Assembly: GCF_000597725.1 (NCBI RefSeq)
Contig: NZ_JFBL01000006.1
Coordinates: 85,622 to 149,621, forward strand
Source of the DNA: Sulfurospirillum arcachonense DSM 9755
Lineage (GTDB): Bacteria; Campylobacterota; Campylobacteria; Campylobacterales; Sulfurospirillaceae
Direction: 5' to 3'
Length of the DNA stretch: 64,000 nt
Shown here in pieces: positions 57,927 to 64,000 of the stretch. Made by a program: the position numbers and the translations under genes. Under the pieces are notes generated by a model, which worked only from the letters and a program-made list of their open reading frames with translations, searched no databases and had not been told where the DNA came from. Position 1 is the first letter of the stretch. The number at the start of each line of letters is the position of its first letter.

Positions 57927-59879
57927 ATGAATAAAAGTAATTTTTTATTAAGTTCAGTTGCAGCATTTACACTTCTTAATACTCAAGCTATTACTGCTGA
58001 AACAACATCTTTAGATGAAATCGATATCACTACAACAGAAGTTGAAGTTGTAAGCTCATCTATCAATCTAGGGCAAACTTCTATGGAAACAAAACAAGCA
58101 GATCATTTAAGTGATTTGTTTAGAGATATTCCTGGTGTTGATGTAGGAGGAAGTCATTCTATGAATAATAAAATAATTATTCGTGGAATTAAAGATGAAG
58201 ACTTGTATATTACCATCGATGGGGCAAAACAGTCTAATACCGATATGTTTCACCACCAAGGTAGCTTAAAAATCAATCCAGATATCTTAAAAAAAGCATC
58301 AATTGAAGTTGGGGCAAATTCAGTGGTACACGGTGGATTAGGAGGTGCTATTGAATTTGAGACAAAAGAAGGAAAAGATTTTTTACAAAAAGATCAAAAA
58401 ATTGGAGGAATGGTTTCTTCTACGTATAATAGCAACAAAAGTTTAGGTGGTTCATTAGCTGGATTTGGAAAAATCACTGATTATTCTGACTTTTTTGTTT
58501 ATTATAATTATCTAGAAAATAAAAACTGGAAAACAGGTGATGGAACTACTGAAAAAGGTAGAGAAGGTACTTTGGATGATATACTTATAAAATATGGTAT
58601 TGATATCAATGATGAACAAAGAATCTCCTTTTCTTATGACAAGATGGTTGATGAAGGAGATTATTTACCACGTCCAAACTTTAGTACAGCTACTAATGTA
58701 TCATTAAATAGAGGAGATATTCACCCAACAAAATATGAAAGAGATACATATACGATAAAACATGAAATCAATAAAGGTGATGCTTTACAATTAAAAACAT
58801 CTCTTTATTATAATAAAATGGATTTAACAAGAAAAGAGAGCAATACAAATCTAAGAGGTGATGTCTTAGAAGCTTTAGTAATTAATAAAGGGATTAATTC
58901 CAAAGCTCAATCAAATATTGAATCAGGAAATATTCTCAACACTTTAACTTATGGACTTTTATATGATATACAGACAAGTGAAGTAGATATTGATGGATCG
59001 GATTATGGTGATGATGAAAAAGCAACAACTATGGCAATTTTTCTTGAAGATGCAATTGACTTTGACAATGGATTCATTCTAACACCTGGCGTTAGATTTA
59101 ATAACTATAATTTAGATGGAATTGCTGGAGATATTAAAGATAACAAATTAACTTACTCACTAGCTGCTGAGTATGAGCTTACTAACAATTTAACTTTATT
59201 AGCAAGTCATACAACACTCTTTAAAGGGGTTCCAATGCAAGAAGTATTTGCTTCTTATAGAACTTTTGTTGGAGAAAACTCAAATATAAAATCAGAAACT
59301 GGTGAAAATAATGAAATAGGCTTTAAGTATATTCAAGACGATATTCTAGGAGCAAATAACATTGGTTTTTCAGCAAAATACTTCAGAACTACAATTGACA
59401 ATGATATAGGTTTTGATGATTCAAACAACTTAATAAACCAAGGTAAAACAGTAACAAAAGGTGTTGAAGCTAGTTTTGCATATAACTTAGAAAAACTCAA
59501 CGCTTTATTGACCTTTTCTCATGCAGAATCTTTGGTTGAAGACACAGGCAACCCTATTGATGATGAAGTTGGGGATAATTTTTCTCTCAATCTAAAATAT
59601 AGAGTATCTTCAGAACTAGAAGCATCATGGAAATCTATCTTAGTTCTTGAAGAAAATGATATTCCAGATGTAACTAAAAAAGGATATGACACTCATGATA
59701 TTGCTTTAAAATACACACCAAAATCAGTAAAAGGACTAAAAGTTATTGCAGGAATTGACAACTTATTTGATAAGCATTATGCTTCTCACTCTTCGGTAAA
59801 TAGAATAGTTAGAGGATCTGATGGTACAGATTATGAGCCTGGTAGAAACTTTAAACTCACACTATCATACAAGTACTAA
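57927..59879 (+). CDS. TonB-dependent outer membrane receptor (iron/heme type)
   Basis: Outer-membrane gated channel (650 aa). A signal peptide (MNKSNFLLSSVAAFTLLNTQAITA), a TonB-box-like segment (DEIDITTTEVEVV), a plug domain (DLFRDIPGVDVGGSHSMNNKIIIRGI; LYITIDGAKQSN; KASIEVGANSVVHGGLGGAIEF) and a beta-barrel ending in FKLTLSYKY with terminal Tyr are visible. The plug resembles heme/hemoglobin- and siderophore-receptor families; a specific ligand cannot be assigned. An AAAGGAAATTT ribosome site precedes the ATG. It leads a plus-strand group with the PepSY protein and two small membrane proteins, opposite tonB-exbBD, under probable Fur control. Confidence 0.93.
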   Translation: MNKSNFLLSSVAAFTLLNTQAITAETTSLDEIDITTTEVEVVSSSINLGQTSMETKQADHLSDLFRDIPGVDVGGSHSMNNKIIIRGIKDEDLYITIDGAKQSNTDMFHHQGSLKINPDILKKASIEVGANSVVHGGLGGAIEFETKEGKDFLQKDQKIGGMVSSTYNSNKSLGGSLAGFGKITDYSDFFVYYNYLENKNWKTGDGTTEKGREGTLDDILIKYGIDINDEQRISFSYDKMVDEGDYLPRPNFSTATNVSLNRGDIHPTKYERDTYTIKHEINKGDALQLKTSLYYNKMDLTRKESNTNLRGDVLEALVINKGINSKAQSNIESGNILNTLTYGLLYDIQTSEVDIDGSDYGDDEKATTMAIFLEDAIDFDNGFILTPGVRFNNYNLDGIAGDIKDNKLTYSLAAEYELTNNLTLLASHTTLFKGVPMQEVFASYRTFVGENSNIKSETGENNEIGFKYIQDDILGANNIGFSAKYFRTTIDNDIGFDDSNNLINQGKTVTKGVEASFAYNLEKLNALLTFSHAESLVEDTGNPIDDEVGDNFSLNLKYRVSSELEASWKSILVLEENDIPDVTKKGYDTHDIALKYTPKSVKGLKVIAGIDNLFDKHYASHSSVNRIVRGSDGTDYEPGRNFKLTLSYKY

Positions 59880-59893
59880 TGGTATAACATAAC

Positions 59894-60196
59894 ATGTTTA
59901 ACACTATCAAAAATTCTCTTTATAAATCCCAGCCAAAAATTGGCTGGGTTCATGGTTTAATCATCTGTTTTGGTGCACTAGTATGTGCATATCTCACTAT
60001 GATGTTAGTTTCTTTGTTGGTCCAAGGAGATTATGTTTATAAAATACTTCCTTCAATGATTTTAACACCCATAATAATTTCCTGTTATGGATTGTGGCTA
60101 CTTTTTAGCCCAAGGATTATTGACTTATTAAAAAAAATAGTTTTTTGTTCAGTATTTATTTCGCTACTTCTTATCTTACTTATAAAGGTTGTTTAA
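59894..60196 (+). CDS. Small three-helix membrane protein of the iron locus
   Basis: A 100-residue protein with three predicted membrane helices (GWVHGLIICFGALVCAYLTM; ILPSMILTPIIISCYGLWLLF; IVFCSVFISLLLILLIKVV). Similar small proteins often lie between TonB receptors and PepSY proteins in proteobacterial iron-uptake loci, but no function is established. It starts 14 bases after the receptor, and its stop is directly followed by the ATG of the PepSY gene. Confidence 0.75.
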   Translation: MFNTIKNSLYKSQPKIGWVHGLIICFGALVCAYLTMMLVSLLVQGDYVYKILPSMILTPIIISCYGLWLLFSPRIIDLLKKIVFCSVFISLLLILLIKVV

Positions 60197-61738
60197 ATGC
60201 TCAATAAACTCAACTTACAATACCTCATAAAAGCACATACACAACTAGGTTTGTTTGCCGTTTTTTTCTTTTTTATATCTGCATTTTTTGGGACAATTAT
60301 CCTTTTTCTTCCTCAAATACAAACATGGGAAAATCCTTCACGATATTTTGAATACAAAAAAGAGTATAATTATAAACTAGATGAAATAGTAAAAAGAACG
60401 ATACAAGAAGAGAGTTATAATACTAAGTATATTGAGATAAAACTCCCCTCGTATAAAGACAATGTCATCTCAATCAATGACCAAACATCTAGAACAAAAC
60501 ATATAAATCCCTATACATCAAAGATGCTAGATACGACATTTGATAGCTCGTTTTTAAGCAAATTTTTTAACAATCTACACTCTGGAAGAAATATACCAAA
60601 GATAGGACAACAACTCATGGGTATTGCCTCTATACTCATCATATTTTTAACCATCAGTGGTGTGATTTTATATTTTAACAAACATAAAAAAAATCTCCAA
60701 AACTTTCATTTCAGGTGGCATAAAAATATCTCTTTGATTTTACTTCCTTATATACTTGTATTTTCTTTAACAGGTGCATTTTTAGGTTTTATGCTTCCTT
60801 TTTCAGCTCCTATTACATACAGTGCAAGTAAAGCAACATCATCGAGTACAGGAGCTTTAGTAAGACCTATTCTTTTTCCAAAAGATAAAATTCCTAAAAA
60901 AAGTAGCTCTTTTGAAGAGTTTCAAAGTATAGATACTTTAATGCAAAAAGCAAAAGAAGCATTGCCTCATCTTAAAGTAAGCAGTATAAAACTTTTACAA
61001 TGGAATGATAAAAATGCACAAATCAAGTTTATTGGTCATTTAGATAACAATAAAATATTGACAGACAAATCTAATAAACTCCATGTACTATTAAACCCTA
61101 TTGATGGGACAGTATTAGAAAAAAAAGATTTAAGTGACTCTCATATAGGCAATAAAATCTTATCCTCATTTTACTATTTTCACTTTATTAGAAATGAAAC
61201 ATTATTGGTCAGGGTATTGTACTTCTTTGCTTCAATGGGCTTTATTTTGTCTCTTGCTTTTGGATTTTTAATCTGGAGTGACAAAAAAGCAAAAAAACAT
61301 GTTCAAAATGATGCGTATTACAATTTTACAGGTCGTTTTGCAATGGCTATCATGTTTGGAGTTATCCCCACATCAGCACTGATGCTCCTATCTTACTGGG
61401 CACTTCCTAGTGGACTTTTTGAAAAAGTTATTTGGATGAAAGGAGTTTTTTACTCATTTTGGGCATTTACTCTTTTACTGAGTGTTTATTATGAAGATAT
61501 ATTGGACTTGTTAAAATCTTTTGCATTATTGACCTCTATATTCCTGTTTTCAGCAATCATTGCACATATAATGGCAACAAAAACATATCTTATTGCTCTA
61601 TTGAAAACCAATAGTATGCATCCTGTGATATGTTTTGATTTAGTTCTGCTAACTTTAAGTGTACTGTTTTTCTTATTTTATAAATACTCCTATAAAATAA
61701 AATTTCTAAGCAAATATTCAAGGAGCCATTATGCTTAA
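60197..61738 (+). CDS. PepSY-associated membrane protein (FoxB/PiuB-like)
   Basis: Membrane protein of 513 aa with an N-terminal helix (QLGLFAVFFFFISAFFGTII), a periplasmic PepSY-type loop, paired helices (MGIASILIIFLTISGVILYF; WHKNISLILLPYILVFSLTGAFLGFML), another PepSY-like stretch (about 245-320) and several C-terminal helices. Histidines in conserved helix positions suggest heme binding, as in FoxB-type proteins that reduce siderophore iron in the periplasm; this is family knowledge and inference here. It starts immediately after the preceding stop (TAAATG) and overlaps the next gene by 8 bases. Confidence 0.85.
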   Translation: MLNKLNLQYLIKAHTQLGLFAVFFFFISAFFGTIILFLPQIQTWENPSRYFEYKKEYNYKLDEIVKRTIQEESYNTKYIEIKLPSYKDNVISINDQTSRTKHINPYTSKMLDTTFDSSFLSKFFNNLHSGRNIPKIGQQLMGIASILIIFLTISGVILYFNKHKKNLQNFHFRWHKNISLILLPYILVFSLTGAFLGFMLPFSAPITYSASKATSSSTGALVRPILFPKDKIPKKSSSFEEFQSIDTLMQKAKEALPHLKVSSIKLLQWNDKNAQIKFIGHLDNNKILTDKSNKLHVLLNPIDGTVLEKKDLSDSHIGNKILSSFYYFHFIRNETLLVRVLYFFASMGFILSLAFGFLIWSDKKAKKHVQNDAYYNFTGRFAMAIMFGVIPTSALMLLSYWALPSGLFEKVIWMKGVFYSFWAFTLLLSVYYEDILDLLKSFALLTSIFLFSAIIAHIMATKTYLIALLKTNSMHPVICFDLVLLTLSVLFFLFYKYSYKIKFLSKYSRSHYA

Positions 61739-62180
61739 AATAAGAGTTATATTTTTATTGTTAATCTCAATGTTTTCTATTTTAGAAGCTCATAAAGTAC
61801 CTGGCATGGTAGTTACAGCCGAAAAATTAGACAATAATAAGATGCATATAAAAGCTTTTTATAAAAAATCAAAAAGACCACTTATAGCAAATGAAGTCCG
61901 TCTCATCTCAATGCTCGATAACAGAGTCCTAAAAAAAGGAAATATTACTAGAAAAGGTATCATTATGGATATACCTAAAGAGTCATACTGGATATATGTA
62001 ATAGTAAGAGATAATGACATCGTCACAGATGGAATCGCCCCAGATGGAGGCTTTGATAAAATAGTAAAAAAAGAGAAACTAGCCTTTTTATATACTAGTT
62101 TAGCAGCTATACTCTTTTTACTAATAAGTTTTTTTATAGGGTACCGCAGAAGTAAAGCATTTAAACAAACAGCTATTTAA
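61731..62180 (+). CDS. Small secreted/membrane protein with N-terminal His after signal peptide
   Basis: A 149-residue protein with a signal peptide (ending ILEA) whose mature form would begin HKVPGM, a periplasmic domain of about 90 residues, and a C-terminal membrane helix (LAFLYTSLAAILFLLISFFIGY) followed by a basic tail. The layout (signal, small beta domain, C-terminal anchor) recalls periplasmic partners of metal transporters such as NikL-like proteins, where an N-terminal His can bind metal, but similarity is only in pattern. It overlaps the PepSY gene by 8 bases and ends the locus. Confidence 0.7.
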   Translation: MLKIRVIFLLLISMFSILEAHKVPGMVVTAEKLDNNKMHIKAFYKKSKRPLIANEVRLISMLDNRVLKKGNITRKGIIMDIPKESYWIYVIVRDNDIVTDGIAPDGGFDKIVKKEKLAFLYTSLAAILFLLISFFIGYRRSKAFKQTAI

Positions 62181-62196
62181 ATCTCATCTAAAATCT

Positions 62197-62232
62197 CAAG
62201 AACAAGGAACTTTATTGTTGTCCTTGTTCTTG
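62197..62232 (+). terminator. Strong hairpin after the iron locus
   Basis: Perfect 12-bp arms CAAGAACAAGGA (62197-62208) and TCCTTGTTCTTG (62221-62232) around a 12-base loop, 17 bases after the last stop codon. The tail (GGATTCTTTATAATC) is only weakly T-rich. Confidence 0.65.
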
Positions 62233-62269
62233 GGATTCTTTATAATCAAATAGTCTTTACATGTAGATA

Positions 62270-62299
62270 AAATTTAATTGGTATTCTGTCCCCGGAATT
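62270..62299. repeat. 30-bp direct repeat, left copy
   Basis: Thirty bases identical to 63246-63275, containing TGGTATTCTGTCCCCGGAAT. The two copies are 976 bp apart and bracket the two-gene nucleotidyltransferase cassette. The TGTCCCC core resembles sequence found around REP-associated or IS-related elements; that link is inference. Confidence 0.85.
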
Positions 62300-62309
62300 T
62301 TAAATTTTA

Positions 62310-62768
62310 TTAGTTTTTTAATTGTGCTAATTCTTCTAGTTGTACTAAATCTAGCTTGTCTTTAGCTCTATTTGAGGCTTTTTTATTTTTTATAATATCA
62401 TTAATTTCCAGACTAAAAGCTTTTAGTTCATCAAACTCTACTAGTTGTCTATTTTTCCAAGCCTCAGTAAATTCCAAGCCATCTATATCTGTCAAAATAT
62501 CTATACGATTTGGCTCAATTCCTATTTGTAAAACACTATTTTCCTCTAAAAAGTTGCTAGGCTCTATAGCAAAAGGAATACCAAATTCATCTAGTGCTTT
62601 AAAAATATTGTTTGCATTTTGCTCACTCTTTTCTATCCATAAGTCTATATAATAAGTACTTCTAGAGTAACCTACTTTTGACATAGCATATGCACCAGCA
62701 ATCAAAAATTTTACATCGTATTTGTTAAATAGTTCTATAATATCTTTGTAGTCTTGGGTTAAATACAT
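62310..62768 (-). CDS. Nucleotidyltransferase-like protein (DUF6036-like)
   Basis: A 152-residue protein resembling small MNT/DUF6036 nucleotidyltransferases: FLIAGAYAMSKVGYSRSTYYIDLWIE corresponds to the usual GG(A)-x-A...T-x-DIDLW region, NRIDILTDIDGLEF supplies later acidic residues, and the C-terminus (NKKASNRAKDKLDLVQLEEL) matches the family's K-x-S-x-R-x-KD-x-xD motif. The first metal Asp of the usual DxD is replaced by Tyr (YYID), so catalysis may be altered. It lies 3 bases after the 77-residue gene; such pairs often act as toxin-antitoxin or similar systems, which is inference here. Confidence 0.75.
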   Translation of the reverse strand: MYLTQDYKDIIELFNKYDVKFLIAGAYAMSKVGYSRSTYYIDLWIEKSEQNANNIFKALDEFGIPFAIEPSNFLEENSVLQIGIEPNRIDILTDIDGLEFTEAWKNRQLVEFDELKAFSLEINDIIKNKKASNRAKDKLDLVQLEELAQLKN

Positions 62769-62771
62769 CTA

Positions 62772-63005
62772 CTATTCTCTATCATAAAGTTTCATAAATC
62801 TACATATAGATTTATCTACATGTAAAGGTGCTACTTGTCCTGTTTGTTCTATCCAAGATTCTTGTGAAAGTTTTGCTAAAAGTTCCCATGATTGCTTAGC
62901 ATCTAAAAAAGTATGAAAGCTATTGTGTTCACTAGAATGTAAACCAACTTTATTAACAGTTATTTTAGTTTTTCTCATAGCTGCTCTTTGCTCCATATTT
63001 TGCAA
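62772..63005 (-). CDS. Small protein paired with the nucleotidyltransferase
   Basis: A 77-residue protein I do not recognise, basic at the start and mixed afterwards, with a conserved-looking core (QSWELLAKLSQESWIEQTG). I take the TTG at 63005 as the start because TTAGGAG lies six bases upstream; ATGs at 62996 and 62978 are too far from it. The short gap to the downstream gene indicates a two-gene operon. Possible partner in a toxin-antitoxin-like unit; no function is claimed. Confidence 0.6.
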   Translation of the reverse strand: MQNMEQRAAMRKTKITVNKVGLHSSEHNSFHTFLDAKQSWELLAKLSQESWIEQTGQVAPLHVDKSICRFMKLYDRE

Positions 63006-63327
63006 AACAATCTCCTAAGGTTTAAGTCTATATATACCACATTATAACATATATAGACAATAAAATTATTGATAACAAAAAGCTAAGATTTAAATTCTAA
63101 GGACTATAATCTTTTGTGTATCTAAGATATAAATTTACATTTTTTTAGTAGTAATTCTTTTTATTCTTGCCATTTTTATCTTCTATTATTAAGATAAAAA
63201 ATCTTACAAAAATAAAAACTATTTTGATAAATATATTGCAACTTGAAATTTAATTGGTATTCTGTCCCCGGAATTCTGGTAATCAATAATTAAGTAAACT
63301 GTCCCTGGAACTCGAACTTTCGGAATT
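63006..63327. other. Non-coding stretch with repeat copies
   Basis: This 322-base gap is very A/T-rich and has no credible gene. It contains the right-hand 30-bp repeat (63246-63275) and a related, imperfect motif CTGTCCCTGGAA at 63299-63310. The first 30 bases hold the ribosome site of the 77-residue gene. Nothing else was recognised. Confidence 0.7.
63246..63275. repeat. 30-bp direct repeat, right copy
   Basis: Identical to 62270-62299 over 30 bases. A third, degenerate copy of its core follows at 63299-63310. Confidence 0.85.
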
Positions 63328-63591
63328 TTAATCCCTATTTACTAAATTAATCAAACGTAATATATAAACAATATAAGTAATTGTTAAAATTACATATGTT
63401 ATTAACAGTAATAAAGAACCATTTATTTCATAAAGCATTTTAGTATAACCGAAACAACGCAACTCTATTATTATTAAAAGGAATAAGAGAATCCATGCAA
63501 ATATTCTTTTTAAATTTATAATAAAATTTATATTTATATATAAAAAATAATACATTAATATACAAAAAACCATTAATATAGTTAACAACAT
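63328..63591 (-). CDS. Small hypothetical membrane protein
   Basis: An 87-residue, strongly hydrophobic protein with about three predicted helices (MLLTILMVFCILMYYFLYI; IFAWILLFLLIIIELRCF; LLLLITYVILTITYIVYIL) and few charged residues. It is flanked by repeats and a transposase remnant. A/T-rich DNA can produce such frames by chance. AAAGGAATAAA lies before the ATG, which favours a real gene. No function is apparent. Confidence 0.5.
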   Translation of the reverse strand: MLLTILMVFCILMYYFLYININFIINLKRIFAWILLFLLIIIELRCFGYTKMLYEINGSLLLLITYVILTITYIVYILRLINLVNRD

Positions 63592-63650
63592 TTTATTCCT
63601 TTAAATTTATTCTTTTAAATAACTTATTGTTTCATAAAAAGAATAATGAA

Positions 63651-63681
63651 AAGGGGACAGTTTCCACCTTTGAATCCCCTT
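63651..63681. repeat. Hairpin beside the transposase end
   Basis: AAGGGGA (63651-63657) and TCCCCTT (63675-63681) form a 7-bp inverted repeat just beyond the transposase stop codon. It contains GGGGACAG, the complement of the CTGTCCCC core of the 30-bp repeats. It may be part of the element's end or a terminator. Confidence 0.45.
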
Positions 63682-63703
63682 AATTTCTAGTATTCTTACT
63701 ATC

Positions 63704-64000
63704 TCAAGCCAATGCAAGATTATTCCATTTTTCATATCGATTATGGTCATACATTTCATTCTTTTTATAAAGAGAGAAAGTGATGGTAACTATCTTTCTC
63801 ATAACAGCAATTTGAGCAGAAGTCGAATGTTTACCTCTTTCTTTAAGACGCTCATAAAAAAGCTTCATTTGTGGATTATGTTCTATTGAAGTAAGTGTTC
63901 CCATAAATAAAGTATTTCTAATAAGTCGTGAACCTTGTTTTGAAATCCTTGAACGTTTATGTACAGAGCTACCTGAGCTGACTTCGATAGGGTCAAGTCC
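63704..64000 (-). mobile_element. IS110-family transposase, C-terminal part (cut by the window edge)
   Basis: The visible 98 residues read inward from the right edge in one frame: GLDPIEVSSGSSVHKRSRIS, then KQGSRLIRNTLFMGTL, then an alpha-helical tail, ending at a TGA at 63704. This is the conserved C-terminal domain (Transposase_20, with the serine-rich SSGSS region) of IS110/IS1111-family DEDD recombinases. The 5' part and the left or right end of the element lie outside the window. Whether the copy is intact cannot be judged. Confidence 0.9.

Noticed and set aside
62197..62232. Hairpin considered as an IS end
   Set aside because: Its position 17 bases after a stop codon and 12-bp perfect stem fit a terminator better; no target duplication or transposase is attached.

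Overview
The window is A/T-rich chromosomal DNA (about 30% G+C by eye) from a member of the Campylobacterota, most likely an Arcobacter-like (Arcobacteraceae) or related marine, Sulfurimonas/Sulfurospirillum-type organism. The evidence is the 2-oxoglutarate:acceptor oxidoreductase genes (oor) in place of a 2-oxoglutarate dehydrogenase complex, a monomeric NADP isocitrate dehydrogenase, histidine kinases with the MIAHQWRQPL H-box, a long FlgL, and the overall style of the genes. Assignment to a genus is inference.

Layout. 1-7.3 kb: a minus-strand TCA-cycle block read icd, mdh, sucC, sucD, oorD, oorA, oorB (cut by the left edge). 7.4-13.3 kb: mltG, a divergent AsmA/YhdP-like giant envelope protein, an EamA exporter with a striking double-palindrome promoter, a DUF423 membrane protein, and an HTH regulator. 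13.4-21.2 kb: plus-strand methylcitrate-cycle operon prpE-prpB-prpC-acnD-prpF, divergent from that regulator. 21.3-33.4 kb (minus): a LapA-like 2123-residue adhesin with a candidate LapG-type TAAG site, preceded by its own type I secretion operon (TolC-like outer membrane protein, ABC exporter, HlyD-like adaptor, LuxR-type regulator). 33.5-35.4 kb: a HisKA_2 kinase and its OmpR-type response regulator. 35.3-41.6 kb: ftsK (apparently with an ATT start codon), flgL, hup, tRNA-Leu(CAA), a NodB-like deacetylase. 41.8-51.5 kb: a complete beta-oxidation operon fadD-fadA-fadB-fadE plus a PlsC acyltransferase/alpha-beta hydrolase fusion. 51.5-55.3 kb: FIST-domain histidine kinase, a periplasmic beta-propeller-like protein, an AraC regulator. 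55.4-62.2 kb: an iron-type TonB locus (tonB-exbB-exbD, a response regulator, a TonB-dependent receptor, a PepSY membrane protein and two small membrane proteins), with Fur-box-like sequences on both divergent arms. 62.2-64 kb: a small accessory patch with a DUF6036-like nucleotidyltransferase pair bracketed by exact 30-bp direct repeats and the end of an IS110-family transposase.

How it works together: fatty acids activated and degraded by the fad operon yield acetyl-CoA and, for odd chains, propionyl-CoA; the prp operon turns propionyl-CoA into pyruvate and succinate, and the TCA block oxidises the products using a ferredoxin/quinone-type acceptor at the 2-oxoglutarate step. The adhesin and its secretion operon carry the same CACGTTTTnnTCACGT tandem site upstream of their probable -10 boxes and so look co-regulated; the LuxR-type regulator sits between them. 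The TonB locus is probably iron-repressed.

Main things worth a second look: the shared adhesin/secretion operator; the LapG-type cleavage site without LapD/LapG in view; the PlsC-hydrolase fusion closing the fad operon; the ATT start of ftsK; an iterated palindrome TACATGTA (25 copies counted by eye); the two-operator promoter of the EamA gene with no local repressor; and the repeat-bounded nucleotidyltransferase cassette. No CRISPR array, prophage or recognised defence island was seen.
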